Positions 34,158 through 43,412 are shown, counted from the stretch's first letter. The stretch is DNA of 64,000 nt from Opacimonas sp002292215 (GCA_943846745.1 OX044360.1:2835381-2899380); one strand, 5' to 3'. Notes: generated by a model not told the origin, from the letters alone. Made by a program: numbers and translations.

Positions 34158-35290
34158 GAATGACTCTCTTGACCTTCATCTAATAGGCTGTATTTTTTTA
34201 AATATCCACGCAGTTGATGGTAGGTTAGCGATAATTTTTCAGCGGTTTTCTTCTGATTATACTGACTGTCTTTAAGTGCTTGTTTAATTATATTAATTTC
34301 AAATGCTTGCGAACGGGCTTTTAAATCTAAAGGAAACGTTATCGAATCGCTATTGTCGGTCGGTTGCCCACTCAATGTCAACGGCTGATGCACAGTATTT
34401 ACTGTACTGTGAGTAAATTGCGCTGGAGGGGGGGCTTCCTTGACTTGATTTTCAGTCACAGTGGGTAATACCAGCGGTGCGGAGACTTTAATGCGCTGCT
34501 GTGGTCGAAAGACTGACTCGAAAGGGTCAAGGACTATCTGATGCACCGGAACATGGGGGTTGTTGTTGCGATAGACAGCCCGTTCTACCACATTTTTCAA
34601 CTCACGCACATTGCCTGGCCAGGCATATTGCATTAAGGTATCTTGCGCTTTGCTGCTAAACCCGCTAAACAATTCCATTTCTAGTTCACGTGCCATATTG
34701 ATGGCAAATTGTTCAGCCAAAATCATGATGTCTTCAGGACGTTCACGTAAAGGCGGGATAGTAATAACATCAAAGGCCAAGCGGTCTAATAAATCAGCTC
34801 TAAATTCGCCATTGGCAGCGAGTGTTGGTAGATCTTCATTGGTCGCAGCCACTAAGCGCACATCCACTTTGACAGTCTTGGATCCGCCAACACGCTCAAA
34901 TTCACCGTATTCCACCACTCGCAGAAGTTTTTCTTGGATCATGGCAGAGGTATTGGCTAATTCATCTAAAAATAACGTGCCATTATGGGCAATCTCAAAG
35001 CGCCCTTCACGGCGTTTACTCGCTCCGGTAAATGCACCTGCTTCATAGCCAAATAACTCACTTTCGAGTAAACTTTCATTTAATGCTGCGCAATTGAGTT
35101 TTTGATAGTGCTGATCCCATCGAGTCGAAAGATAGTGCAAACGCGCAGCGATGAGTTCTTTACCTGTACCGCGCTCACCAATGACTAATACCGGTTTGTT
35201 GAGAGGCGCGATTTGTGATATTTGCTCAAGAACCTCTAAAAAGACATTAGCTTGGCCGATCAAATTATCTTGTTTGCGAAAGCGACTCAT
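34154..35290 (-). CDS. pspF: Phage-shock operon activator PspF
   Basis: Sigma-54 enhancer-binding AAA+ activator without a receiver domain, 378 residues. Walker A GERGTGKE, the sigma-54 contact loop GAFTGA (within YEAGAFTGASKRREG) and a C-terminal Fis-type helix-turn-helix (NQKKTAEKLSLTYHQLRGY) are all present. It is divergent from pspABC, whose sigma-54 promoter lies in the shared intergenic region. Its stop overlaps the sapA start by 4 bp, tying Sap transporter expression to the psp regulator gene. Confidence 0.95.
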   Translation of the reverse strand: MSRFRKQDNLIGQANVFLEVLEQISQIAPLNKPVLVIGERGTGKELIAARLHYLSTRWDQHYQKLNCAALNESLLESELFGYEAGAFTGASKRREGRFEIAHNGTLFLDELANTSAMIQEKLLRVVEYGEFERVGGSKTVKVDVRLVAATNEDLPTLAANGEFRADLLDRLAFDVITIPPLRERPEDIMILAEQFAINMARELEMELFSGFSSKAQDTLMQYAWPGNVRELKNVVERAVYRNNNPHVPVHQIVLDPFESVFRPQQRIKVSAPLVLPTVTENQVKEAPPPAQFTHSTVNTVHQPLTLSGQPTDNSDSITFPLDLKARSQAFEINIIKQALKDSQYNQKKTAEKLSLTYHQLRGYLKKYSLLDEGQESHS

Positions 35291-35414
35291 GGGAACCCTT
35301 ATGATTTGGTCATTTAGACTAAATATTAGTGTAATTCATTAAGGGGTAAAAAGGCGAATTTTTTTGATTTTTTATTTATTGTTTATTATCAATAGGTTGA
35401 GCTGTTATGGTGAG

Positions 35415-35431
35415 TTGGCATGATAGTTGGA
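35415..35431 (+). promoter_or_regulatory. Sigma-54 promoter of pspABC
   Basis: TTGGCAT-GATAG-TTGGA with the invariant GG-N10-GG/GC spacing; the -12 element has GG instead of GC. It lies about 30 bp before the pspA start and downstream of an AT-rich region suited to IHF binding. PspF, encoded divergently, would activate it. Confidence 0.6.
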
Positions 35432-35463
35432 TACAATATAAGTAGTTCACTGAGGAGTAACTT

Positions 35464-36138
35464 ATGAGTATATTTTCACGTTTCACCGATATCATTAATT
35501 CAAATATCAATGCGATTTTAGACAAGGCCGAAGATCCACAAAAAATGGTTCGCCTAATTATTCAAGAGATGGAAGATACATTGGTTGAGGTGCGTTCCGC
35601 TTCTGCCAAAACTATCGCCACCAAAAAAGATATCCAAATGCAGATTGATAAGTTGCAATTTCAAGTCAATGATTGGTCTGCAAAAGCCGAGTTAGCGATA
35701 ACTAAAGACCGCGAAGACTTAGCTCGCGCTGCATTACAAGAGCGCAGCAAGTGTAACGATACGGCGTTAGTATTGGTCAAAGAGTTGGACAATATCGATA
35801 CGCAGTTATCTAAGCTACAATTAGAAACGGGGCAGTTACAAGAAAAATTAGCGGATGCCAAAGCGCGCCAAAAAACGATCTTGTTACGTCAATCTACCGC
35901 GACGTCACGTCTTGATGTGAAAAAGACGTTGGATAGCTCTAAAGTAGAAGATGCGATGGGACGTTTTGAGCAGTACGAACGTAAAATCAATGATATTGAA
36001 GCGCAAGTTGATGCGTATGACTTGGGCAATAAATCACTAAATGATGAATTCGCTGAGTTGCAAGCCGATGATAAAGTCGAAGATGAATTAACGGCACTTA
36101 AAGCCCAATTAGCAAAAAAAGCCAAATTAGAAAATTAG
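35464..36138 (+). CDS. pspA: Phage shock protein A
   Basis: Peripheral membrane coiled-coil protein (IM30/ESCRT-III superfamily) that inhibits PspF and protects membrane integrity. The 224 residues are nearly all helical, with the N-terminal amphipathic FSRFTDIINSNINAILDKAE and the conserved EDPQKMVRLIIQEMEDTL (both membrane/PspF contacting). Preceded by GAGGAG-like ribosome-binding site and a sigma-54 promoter. Confidence 0.96.
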   Translation: MSIFSRFTDIINSNINAILDKAEDPQKMVRLIIQEMEDTLVEVRSASAKTIATKKDIQMQIDKLQFQVNDWSAKAELAITKDREDLARAALQERSKCNDTALVLVKELDNIDTQLSKLQLETGQLQEKLADAKARQKTILLRQSTATSRLDVKKTLDSSKVEDAMGRFEQYERKINDIEAQVDAYDLGNKSLNDEFAELQADDKVEDELTALKAQLAKKAKLEN

Positions 36139-36167
36139 AAAATTAAAGAGTCAAAGAGGAAAAGATA

Positions 36168-36407
36168 ATGGAACAATTTTTTATAGTAGCCATCGGCGTG
36201 CCCATGATTTTGTTCATGTTATTTGTGGCGCCGACGTGGTTAATATTACATTATCGAGGTAAACGTCAAATAAATAAGGGCTTGTCCGAGAACGATTTTA
36301 AAGACTTACAAATGTTAGCGGATAAAGCGGAGAAAATGTCGGAACGTATTAACACCCTTGAGACGATCCTTGATTCAGAAGCGCCACAGTGGAGACATAA
36401 AGTATGA
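36168..36407 (+). CDS. pspB: Phage shock protein B
   Basis: Small inner-membrane protein, 79 residues, with one N-terminal helix (IVAIGVPMILFMLFVAPTWL) and a cytoplasmic coiled coil containing LQMLADKAEKMSERINTLE. It acts with PspC to sense membrane stress and recruit PspA. Its stop overlaps the pspC start (ATGA). Confidence 0.94.
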   Translation: MEQFFIVAIGVPMILFMLFVAPTWLILHYRGKRQINKGLSENDFKDLQMLADKAEKMSERINTLETILDSEAPQWRHKV

Positions 36408-36844
36408 ATTCTGTAAAAAGTTTATACCGTAACCCCGATAATAAACGCATTGCCGGTGTCTGTTCAGGTATTGCCGATTACTTCGGCATTGAAACTTGGT
36501 TAGCTAGAGTATTAACGGTCACGGCATTTTTCTTACTAGCGGGTCCGTTTGTCATTATTGTGTACATTGCATGTTGGTTTATTTTGGATGTTCGTCCTGA
36601 TCATATTCAAGTTGATACCACTAATGTTGTGGGTATGGAAGGTAATACTGGTAAAGGTTGGTATCCGAATGCGAAGCATAAGATTTCGATCAAACAAAAA
36701 GTATGGCAAAAAGGCCAAGCGCCGTCTAAAGCGTTGCATGAAGTAAAAGCGATTTTTGATGATAGTGAGCGTCGTTTACGTGATGTGGAAAGCTATGTAA
36801 CGAGTAAAGCCTTTCAATTGGACCGCGAACTTAGCAAGTTGTAA
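36404..36844 (+). CDS. pspC: Phage shock protein C
   Basis: PspC-domain membrane protein, 146 residues. The domain (about 5-65) reads LYRNPDNKRIAGVCSGIADYF followed by a membrane helix, and the tail has a predicted coiled coil. The tail includes an extra central segment (about 70-110) relative to the shorter enterobacterial form. Four-base overlap with pspB. No psp gene follows. Confidence 0.93.
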   Translation: MNSVKSLYRNPDNKRIAGVCSGIADYFGIETWLARVLTVTAFFLLAGPFVIIVYIACWFILDVRPDHIQVDTTNVVGMEGNTGKGWYPNAKHKISIKQKVWQKGQAPSKALHEVKAIFDDSERRLRDVESYVTSKAFQLDRELSKL

Positions 36845-36922
36845 CCGTTTCTTTGCAGTTTTTTGATCCTACCCAAGCTCAAAGCGTATCAATCACATAT
36901 AAATTACTGTGAGAATGTACTG

Positions 36923-38479
36923 ATGCGTTTAGAGATTAGTTGTCAAGATAGATTGGGGATTGCGCAAGATGTACTCGAGTTATTGCGTGCACATCAAATT
37001 GATTTACGCGGCATAGAGATCAATGAATCAGGTAAGATATACCTGAGTTTTCCAAATATTGATTTTGCCGACTTTCAACAATTCATGCCTAAAATCAGGC
37101 GAATAGAGGGTATTGATGATGTCAAAACGACATTATATATGCCGATTGAGCGCGAACGTAATGAGTTACGCGCGATGATCCAAACCATGCCGGATCCGGT
37201 TTTCTCTATTGACACAAAAGGGCGCATTGTCTTATTTAATGATGCTGCGAAATTTAGTGTGGATAATGACGTTGATTTACTCATCCAAGCAGAAATAGAT
37301 GAATGGGTATCTGGTTTCAAGTTTGAAAAATGGCTAGATAGTAAAGAAACCCTCGCGCAAACACAAAAAGTCAAATTTGTGCAACAAGATTACATAGCAG
37401 ACATTCTGCCTGTAATGGTACCCGATAGTGACGGTCAAGATATTTTGGCAGGGGCGGTGGTTATTCTTAAATCTGAATTACGCTTAGGTCAGCAATTTAA
37501 TACCTTTCATAAAAAAGAAGCAGAGAGCTTTGATAAATTTTATGCCAATTCACTAGCAATGCGCAAAGTCATCAACGAAGCAAGTCGCATGGCTGATCTT
37601 GATGGTCCATTATTAATCTTTGGCGAGACCGGCACAGGCAAAGAACTCATTGCCCGTTCCTGCCATGAAGCTTCGAGTCGTGCTGAAGGTCCATTATTAT
37701 CATTAAATTGTGCCACCATATCAGATGATATTGCAGAAACAGAATTATTTGGCAGTGCAGTCAATGCATTTGGCAATACTGAAGCCAAACAAGGATTATT
37801 GGAGCAGGCGCAAGGCGGCACATTGTTATTGGATGAAATTGCTGATATGTCTTTGCAATTACAAGGTAAGCTACTTCGTGTTATAGAGGATGCTGAGTTT
37901 CGTCGTGTTGGTGATGATGCCCCTATTGGAGTGGATGTGCGATTCATGTGCACGACGAGTAAAGATTTGGGTTTGTTAGTCGAATCGGGTCGTTTCCGTC
38001 AAGACCTATATTATCGCTTAAATGTATTAAGTCTAGTGATGCCTGCATTACGTGAGCGCAAGCAAGATATCATGCCGTTAACTGAAGCATTTTTGAAACA
38101 ACATTGCGTCAAATTAGGGCGGAATATTGCTAAATTGAGCAAGTCTTGTGTCGATTATCTGAACACTTATCCGTGGCCGGGTAATGTGCGTCAATTACAA
38201 AATGCACTCTATCGTGCGTTGACCTTGTTAGATGGCAATGAGATAACTAAAGAGCACATTCATTTACCTTCTTGTGCGACCACCGTCAGTTATATAGACG
38301 AAAACTTTGAAGGGACATTGGATCAAGAAGTGAAGAAGTTTGAAAAAGACTTACTCAAAAAACTGTACCCATCCTATCCAAGCACGCGTCAATTAGCGCG
38401 TAAATTAGGTTTATCCCACACTGCGATTGCAAACAAGCTACGCGAATATGGGATCAATAAAGCGACAATTAAGATTTAA
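36923..38479 (+). CDS. tyrR: Aromatic amino acid regulator TyrR
   Basis: About 518 residues from ATG 36923 (MRLEISCQDRLGIAQDVLEL), matching the family N-terminal ACT domain. A PAS domain follows (about 80-190), then an AAA+ domain with GETGTGKE and the EIADMSLQLQGKLLRV block. The sigma-54 contact loop GAFTGA is absent (the region reads GSAVNAFGNTE), as in TyrR proteins that act on sigma-70 promoters. The C-terminal helix-turn-helix is STRQLARKLGLSHTAIANKL. It ends convergently with the Lrp-like gene, overlapping 4 bp. An upstream TTG at 36863 is less likely. Confidence 0.94.
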   Translation: MRLEISCQDRLGIAQDVLELLRAHQIDLRGIEINESGKIYLSFPNIDFADFQQFMPKIRRIEGIDDVKTTLYMPIERERNELRAMIQTMPDPVFSIDTKGRIVLFNDAAKFSVDNDVDLLIQAEIDEWVSGFKFEKWLDSKETLAQTQKVKFVQQDYIADILPVMVPDSDGQDILAGAVVILKSELRLGQQFNTFHKKEAESFDKFYANSLAMRKVINEASRMADLDGPLLIFGETGTGKELIARSCHEASSRAEGPLLSLNCATISDDIAETELFGSAVNAFGNTEAKQGLLEQAQGGTLLLDEIADMSLQLQGKLLRVIEDAEFRRVGDDAPIGVDVRFMCTTSKDLGLLVESGRFRQDLYYRLNVLSLVMPALRERKQDIMPLTEAFLKQHCVKLGRNIAKLSKSCVDYLNTYPWPGNVRQLQNALYRALTLLDGNEITKEHIHLPSCATTVSYIDENFEGTLDQEVKKFEKDLLKKLYPSYPSTRQLARKLGLSHTAIANKLREYGINKATIKI

Positions 38480-38943
38480 AGTTGTTTGATAGGTAGTTCG
38501 GTCGTATTTTTGACCTGTTTCATCGCAAAAGTCGAGCTGACGTGTTCTACACAGGGTAGATGCGTCAGTGTCGATTTCAATAACTGCTCGTATTCTTCAA
38601 TACTCTCAACAATCACTTTCAACAAATAATCTTTCTCACCACTTGTAGTATGGCATTCCACGATGGCATCAATCTCTTGTACCGCATCTTCAAAATTAGT
38701 CAGCGAATCACCATCATGATTTTTGAGTGTGATATATATAAACACAGACACGCCCAAATTAAGTTTTTTACAGTCGAGTAGGGTGACTTTTTGGCGGATC
38801 AAACCCTCTGCTTCCATTTTTTTTACGCGACGCCAGCAAGGCGTGTGAGATAAACCCACTTTTTGGCTCAGATCAGCCATCGAAATCGTTGCATCTCGTT
38901 GCATGACTCTCAGAATTTCACGATCAAACTTATCTAACTTCAT
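38476..38943 (-). CDS. Lrp/AsnC-family transcriptional regulator
   Basis: A 155-residue Lrp-type regulator: helix-turn-helix at about 5-50 (DREILRVMQRDATISMADLS, QKVGLSHTPCWRRVKKME) and a RAM/AsnC ligand domain after it (ending ...HVSSTFAMKQVK). It is divergent from leucine dehydrogenase with a perfect 18-bp palindrome between them, which suggests it senses a branched-chain or related amino acid and controls that gene, as BkdR-type regulators do. Ligand unproven. Confidence 0.9.
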   Translation of the reverse strand: MKLDKFDREILRVMQRDATISMADLSQKVGLSHTPCWRRVKKMEAEGLIRQKVTLLDCKKLNLGVSVFIYITLKNHDGDSLTNFEDAVQEIDAIVECHTTSGEKDYLLKVIVESIEEYEQLLKSTLTHLPCVEHVSSTFAMKQVKNTTELPIKQL

Positions 38944-38970
38944 GGCTTAGGTTCTATATTATTATAAGAC

Positions 38971-38988
38971 TTAGGATATATATCCTAA
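38971..38988. promoter_or_regulatory. Perfect 18-bp palindrome, candidate Lrp-family operator
   Basis: TTAGGATATATATCCTAA reads the same on both strands. It lies 28 bp from the regulator start and about 150 bp from the leucine dehydrogenase start. Lrp-family proteins bind AT-rich palindromes of this size, so it is the best operator candidate for both divergent genes. Confidence 0.6.
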
Positions 38989-39079
38989 AATTAGCTTGAA
39001 AGCAACAGTTTCATTTAGCAAAAAATTACTTCACAAATCGATTAGCAATCCTTATCCTTAGCAAGTTTTGTATTATATG

Positions 39080-39095
39080 GATCCCTTCAGGGATC
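39080..39095. repeat. Inverted repeat in the leucine dehydrogenase leader
   Basis: GATCCC-TTCA-GGGATC forms a 6-bp stem with a four-base loop, about 40 bp before the start codon. It lacks a T run, so it is not a standard terminator; it could be a second operator or an mRNA hairpin. Confidence 0.5.
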
Positions 39096-39134
39096 GACAC
39101 ATTCATTTATTTCATCCAATTCATAAGGATAGTC

Positions 39135-40184
39135 ATGGCACTGTTTCAACATCCGGCATTCGATAATCATGAGCATGTCGCGTTTCATCAAGATCCTGTT
39201 TCGGGATTACGTGCCATTATTGCTGTGCATAATACTAATCTTGGTCCGTCATTAGGGGGATGTCGTATGTATCCTTACGCGACAGATGATGAGGCAATCA
39301 CGGATGTATTACGTTTAGCTAAAGGCATGACGTATAAAGCGGCATTGGCCAATTTGCCCATGGGTGGCGGTAAGTCGGTGATCATTGGTAATACCCATAC
39401 CGACAAATCACCAGCAATGATGCGTGCGATGGGCGCATTTGTGGAGTCTCTCGGTGGACGATATATCGTAGCTGAAGATTCAGGGATTGCAGTCAGTGAT
39501 GTACACTTAATGGCGGAAAACACCCAGTATGCCGGTGGCTTGAACGCTAAATTTACTTATGAAGGCGAGCCGTCTGATGGTAATCCCGCACCTTCTACTG
39601 CTTATGGGACGTTTGTGGGCTTAAAAGCCGCTGTCGATTTTGCGTTAGGTGAAGACCTCAGTGAATTGACGGTTGCTATCCAAGGGGTAGGGCAAGTGGG
39701 TTATCGTTTGGCACAGCATCTACATAATGCCGGAGCAAAGCTAATCATTGCAGATACCTATGAGCCTGCAGTGGCAAAAGCGCAACTTGAATTTGGTGCA
39801 CAGGTGGTGGATATCAAATCGATTCATGCTGTGGAATGTGATGTATTTGCACCCTGTGCATTAGGAGCAAGTATTAACCCTGATACGATTGACGATATAA
39901 AGGCTAAAGTCATTGCAGGTGCAGCCAATAATCAGTTGTTAACGGAAGAGCTGGGACAGGTATTGCACGATAAAGGCATTATCTATGCACCTGATTATGT
40001 CATTAATGCGGCGGGCATCATTGATATTCATCATCAACAAGTGGACAGCACACCAGACAATATGAAAACGCATATTGAAATGATCGGTTCGACGTTGACA
40101 CAGATTTTCGAGTTAGCGCAAGCGCAACAACTCGGAACGAATGTGATCGCCAATCAGTTAGCGGAAACTAAATTTGCAAAATAA
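39135..40184 (+). CDS. ldh: Leucine dehydrogenase (Glu/Leu/Phe/Val dehydrogenase family)
   Basis: NAD-dependent oxidative deaminase of branched-chain amino acids, 349 residues. The substrate domain has LGPSLGGCRMYPY, then LAKGMTYKAALANLPMGGGKSVI with the two active-site lysines (KGMTYKAA and GGGKS), and the catalytic aspartate in AEDSGIAVSD. The Rossmann domain shows VAIQGVGQVGYRLAQ. A strong AAGGAT site precedes the start. Divergent from an Lrp-family gene, which likely regulates it. Confidence 0.93.
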   Translation: MALFQHPAFDNHEHVAFHQDPVSGLRAIIAVHNTNLGPSLGGCRMYPYATDDEAITDVLRLAKGMTYKAALANLPMGGGKSVIIGNTHTDKSPAMMRAMGAFVESLGGRYIVAEDSGIAVSDVHLMAENTQYAGGLNAKFTYEGEPSDGNPAPSTAYGTFVGLKAAVDFALGEDLSELTVAIQGVGQVGYRLAQHLHNAGAKLIIADTYEPAVAKAQLEFGAQVVDIKSIHAVECDVFAPCALGASINPDTIDDIKAKVIAGAANNQLLTEELGQVLHDKGIIYAPDYVINAAGIIDIHHQQVDSTPDNMKTHIEMIGSTLTQIFELAQAQQLGTNVIANQLAETKFAK

Positions 40185-40202
40185 CGTATCCACAGGCATA
40201 AT
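40174..40202 (+). promoter_or_regulatory. Promoter of the 4.5S RNA gene
   Basis: TTGCAA (40174-40179), 17 bp, CATAAT (40197-40202), then a GC-rich discriminator GCGCGC. The -35 overlaps the 3' end of leucine dehydrogenase. The mature RNA is expected to begin about 15 bases downstream. Confidence 0.6.
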
Positions 40203-40216
40203 GCGCGCTCTTCAAT

Positions 40217-40328
40217 GGTAAGTCTCTGGTCCTCTCGCAATGATATTTTGTGAACTCGGTCAGACCCGGAAGGGAGCAGCCGTAGCAATTGACTCATGTG
40301 CGCGGATGTGGCTGGAGATTTGCCACCC
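40217..40328 (+). ncRNA. ffs: 4.5S signal recognition particle RNA
   Basis: The universally conserved SRP domain IV is present: GGTCAGACCCGGAAGGGAGC followed by AGCC and the return strand with ATGTGCGCGGATGTGGCTGG. The ends pair: GGTAAGTCTC at the 5' end with GAGATTTGCC at the 3' end (G-U pairs allowed). The 112-nt size fits gammaproteobacterial 4.5S RNA (114 nt in E. coli). It binds Ffh for co-translational membrane targeting. Ends are estimated from pairing. Confidence 0.92.
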
Positions 40329-40712
40329 AAATCCCTCTTTAATCAGCACAATCAATGATATGAAAAATGCCAAACAGTTAATTTGGGCAGTATCTAAGCG
40401 AATAAAACATCCTGTCATCATTTAGTGACAAAATTATGACCATTCTTTCAAAAAACAGACATATAGATGTGATTTTGTGTAAAACCTTGGTCTGACAGGT
40501 GTTTTTTTGTTACATATAATCCCCAAAAGATATAAAAAAAACTGAACTTATCCTAAATGCTGCAAACAGATGGTTGACCGCACCCTGTACTTGTGATTAT
40601 TATGCGTGTAGGTGTGACATCTTACCAGATTCCACCGCTTTTTATAAAAAGTCGTTATAACGACACAATTTCACTATTTTTATTTTGAATTAGTGCCCTA
40701 GGGAGACATATA
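40329..40712. other. Long AT-rich leader upstream of a TonB receptor
   Basis: No gene seen. It holds a perfect 14-bp palindrome GTCGTTATAACGAC at 40651-40664, 49 bp before the receptor start, and an imperfect ACCTTGGTCTGACAGGT dyad at 40484-40500 that resembles GntR-type operators. Several T and A runs occur near 40500-40545. The length suggests a regulated promoter and a sizeable 5' untranslated region. Confidence 0.45.
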
Positions 40713-43328
40713 ATGTTTACAAACACAAAATTAGCAAAGTCTATTCAGTTAGCGATTGCGTTTGGTGCCGTATCTGGCCTAAGCCTTTCTACTGCTGCTT
40801 TAGCGCAAGAAACAGAAGAAGCGGAAGCTCAAACTGTTGAAAAAATCCAGGTAACTGGTTCACGTATCAAACGTGCAGATATGGAAGGTGCATTGCCTGT
40901 TACTGTTATCGATCGTGCTGCGATTGAATTTTCAGGTCAAACGTCTGTAGCTGACTTATTACGTAATACTTCTTTTAACTCGACTGGTTCTTTCCGTCCA
41001 CAGTCTGGTTCATCTGCTCAAGGTGTATCTCAGATCAACTTACGTGGTCTTGGTGCTAGCCGTTCATTAGTATTAGTTGATGGTCGTCGTCTTGCACGTT
41101 CACCTTCTACTGGTGCGACTCAAGATTTGAATGGTATCCCAGCTGCTGCAGTTGAGCGTATCGAAATCCTTACTGACGGTGCATCTGCGGTATATGGTTC
41201 TGATGCAATTGGTGGTGTTGTTAACATCATCACTCGTAAAGATTTCAACGGCGTTGAATTGAAAATTGGTGCTGCTCAGGTAGACGTTGAAGGTGGTGAC
41301 CGCGAAGAAGGTTCAATCATCTTTGGTACATCTTCTGACGAAGGTTCTATGTTAGGTGGTGTTTCTTGGAACAGCCGTGACATTATCTTTGCTCGTGCCT
41401 TTGATTGGTACACGCCAGGTGGTTCTTTCTACTCACAAAACTTCTATGATACGAATAATGCTGACGCATACTGGACTAGTTTAGGTCCTGATGCCTGTGA
41501 TCAAGGTGAGTTTTACTCAATTCCTTATTCTTTATCTGTTCCTAATTCAGATGGCGTAGCGCAACGTTGTGGTTTTAACTTCGCATCTGTATCTGCTGAT
41601 GAAGCATCTACAGGTAACGTTGGTTTCTTCTTAAACAGCCGTTATGAAATCAATGATGATTGGTCAATATTCTCAAACATGAATATCTCTAAGTCATCTT
41701 CATTTGGTCGTTATGCACCTTCTCTTGCGCAAGCATATGTTGGTCCTACTAGCCCAAATAACCCAACTAACCCAGATTCTCCATACTACGATGCAGCATG
41801 GAACCAATCTACGTATGACGCAACTGCTGATGCGACTACTGGTTCTGATGGCGTGTATGTGTTACACCGTTTTGCAGGTTTAGGTAATCGTGACAATGAT
41901 GTTGATAACTATTTATCAGATTTATTAGTTGCTGTTGAAGGCGACATCGATGGTGTATTAGTTGAGTTCGGCGTACGTCGTAACAAATCACGTACTTATG
42001 ATGTTGGTCGTAACTACGTAGTTATCCCAATTGCTGAGCAATACATGGATGACGGTTCTTACTTGTTAGGTGACTTAGATCGTAACCCTGCTGACGTCCT
42101 TAACTCAATGAAAGCGACTATCTCACGTATTGGTGATTACAACCAAGACGAAGTGTTCGGTTCTGTTCAGTTTGATTTATTCGACATGGATGGTGGCACA
42201 GCTGTTGCTATCGTTGGTGGCGAATGGCGTGACATTTTCTACAGTGATCAATATGATTCATTGTCAGAAGGTGGCGTAATCGGTGGTTCTGCTGGTAATT
42301 CTGCAGGCGGTACTCGTCAAGTTAAAGCAGCATACGTCGAAGCGGTTTTCCCAGTACAGGATAACTTAGAAGTGACTACTGCTGCACGTTATGATAGCTA
42401 TAACGATTACGGTTCAGACGTTTCTCCAAAGGTTTCTGTACGTTATAACCCAATGGATGAGTTAGTACTTCGTGCGTCTTACGGTGAAGGTTTCCGTGCA
42501 CCATCATTAGACATCTTAACGCAAAAAGATTCTTTCTCAGCTGATTCAGTTCGTGATCCACAACACTGTGTTGCGGTAGGCCTTGCTGAAACATGTTCTG
42601 ATCAAGTCGATGCATATGTTATCGCTAACCCGTTCCTTGAGTCTGAAACTTCTACTCAATACGCGTTCGGTCTTGCATATGAAGCGGCTGATTGGGTTGA
42701 TTTCTCTCTTGATTATTTCAACATCGAAATCGATAACCGTATCAAAGCATTCTCTGCTGGTGAGTTAGTTAACTTACAAAACACTGGACAAGCATTACCA
42801 GCTGGTATGCAAGTTACGCGTTTATCTAACGGTGCAATTGAGTCAATTACACGTGGTTACGGTAACCAAGGTACATTAGAAACTTCTGGTCTTGATTTGA
42901 ACTTAAACACACGTTTCGATTTCAATGAAATGGGTGCATTACGTTCTAACTTATCAATGTCTTATACTGCAAAGTATGACGTAGATGGTGCTGATCAATT
43001 AGATTTCTCTGCATTCCCTGCGTATCGTGGTGTATTATCGAATGTTTATTCAATCGGTGATTTCGACCTAGCATGGAACATGAACATCATTGGTGATACT
43101 GCACGTTTATCTGGTGCAGATTATCTTCCAGTTTCTACTTGGATCACGAATGACGTAAACGTTTCTTACAATGCTCCTTGGGGCGGTAAAGTAACAGTCG
43201 GTTCTAACAACATTGGTGGTAAAGCGCCAATCTTAGGTACTGATCCAGACGGTTCACGTGAATATAACTTCAGCCTATATGACGGTTACGGCCGTATCGT
43301 ATATGCACGTTATACTCAATCTTTCTAA
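40713..43328 (+). CDS. TonB-dependent outer-membrane receptor
   Basis: An 871-residue receptor. Signal peptide (LAIAFGAVSGLSLSTAALAQ, cleavage near residue 31), then a TonB-box-like VEKIQVTGSRIKR, plug domain (about 55-170, with QINLRGLGASRSLVLVDGRR and IEILTDGASAVYGSDAIGGV), and a 22-strand barrel ending in aromatic YTQSF. The class is the large Alteromonadales group of receptors for peptides, sugars or aromatic compounds. The downstream methyltransferase, S9 peptidase and complete TonB operon suggest peptide uptake, but the substrate is unknown. Confidence 0.93.
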   Translation: MFTNTKLAKSIQLAIAFGAVSGLSLSTAALAQETEEAEAQTVEKIQVTGSRIKRADMEGALPVTVIDRAAIEFSGQTSVADLLRNTSFNSTGSFRPQSGSSAQGVSQINLRGLGASRSLVLVDGRRLARSPSTGATQDLNGIPAAAVERIEILTDGASAVYGSDAIGGVVNIITRKDFNGVELKIGAAQVDVEGGDREEGSIIFGTSSDEGSMLGGVSWNSRDIIFARAFDWYTPGGSFYSQNFYDTNNADAYWTSLGPDACDQGEFYSIPYSLSVPNSDGVAQRCGFNFASVSADEASTGNVGFFLNSRYEINDDWSIFSNMNISKSSSFGRYAPSLAQAYVGPTSPNNPTNPDSPYYDAAWNQSTYDATADATTGSDGVYVLHRFAGLGNRDNDVDNYLSDLLVAVEGDIDGVLVEFGVRRNKSRTYDVGRNYVVIPIAEQYMDDGSYLLGDLDRNPADVLNSMKATISRIGDYNQDEVFGSVQFDLFDMDGGTAVAIVGGEWRDIFYSDQYDSLSEGGVIGGSAGNSAGGTRQVKAAYVEAVFPVQDNLEVTTAARYDSYNDYGSDVSPKVSVRYNPMDELVLRASYGEGFRAPSLDILTQKDSFSADSVRDPQHCVAVGLAETCSDQVDAYVIANPFLESETSTQYAFGLAYEAADWVDFSLDYFNIEIDNRIKAFSAGELVNLQNTGQALPAGMQVTRLSNGAIESITRGYGNQGTLETSGLDLNLNTRFDFNEMGALRSNLSMSYTAKYDVDGADQLDFSAFPAYRGVLSNVYSIGDFDLAWNMNIIGDTARLSGADYLPVSTWITNDVNVSYNAPWGGKVTVGSNNIGGKAPILGTDPDGSREYNFSLYDGYGRIVYARYTQSF

Positions 43329-43345
43329 GATTAGTTAACTGTTGT

Positions 43346-43373
43346 AAAAGGCGAGCTTAGGCTCGCTTTTTTT
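43346..43373 (+). terminator. Terminator after the TonB receptor
   Basis: GCGAGC (43351-43356), loop TTAG, GCTCGC (43361-43366), preceded by an A run and followed by seven T. It separates the receptor from the methyltransferase gene, which begins 40 bp later. Confidence 0.85.
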
Positions 43374-43412
43374 ATGCTAAGATTTCTACCTAGATTAATT
43401 AATGGAGTCTCT

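Noticed and set aside
34611..35048. 145-codon plus-strand frame inside pspF
   Set aside because: Shadow of the pspF coding sequence in another frame; no ribosome-binding site or family content.
40240..40425. Open frame of 61 codons after leucine dehydrogenase
   Set aside because: It lies mostly inside the 4.5S SRP RNA gene, whose conserved domain IV and end pairing explain the sequence.
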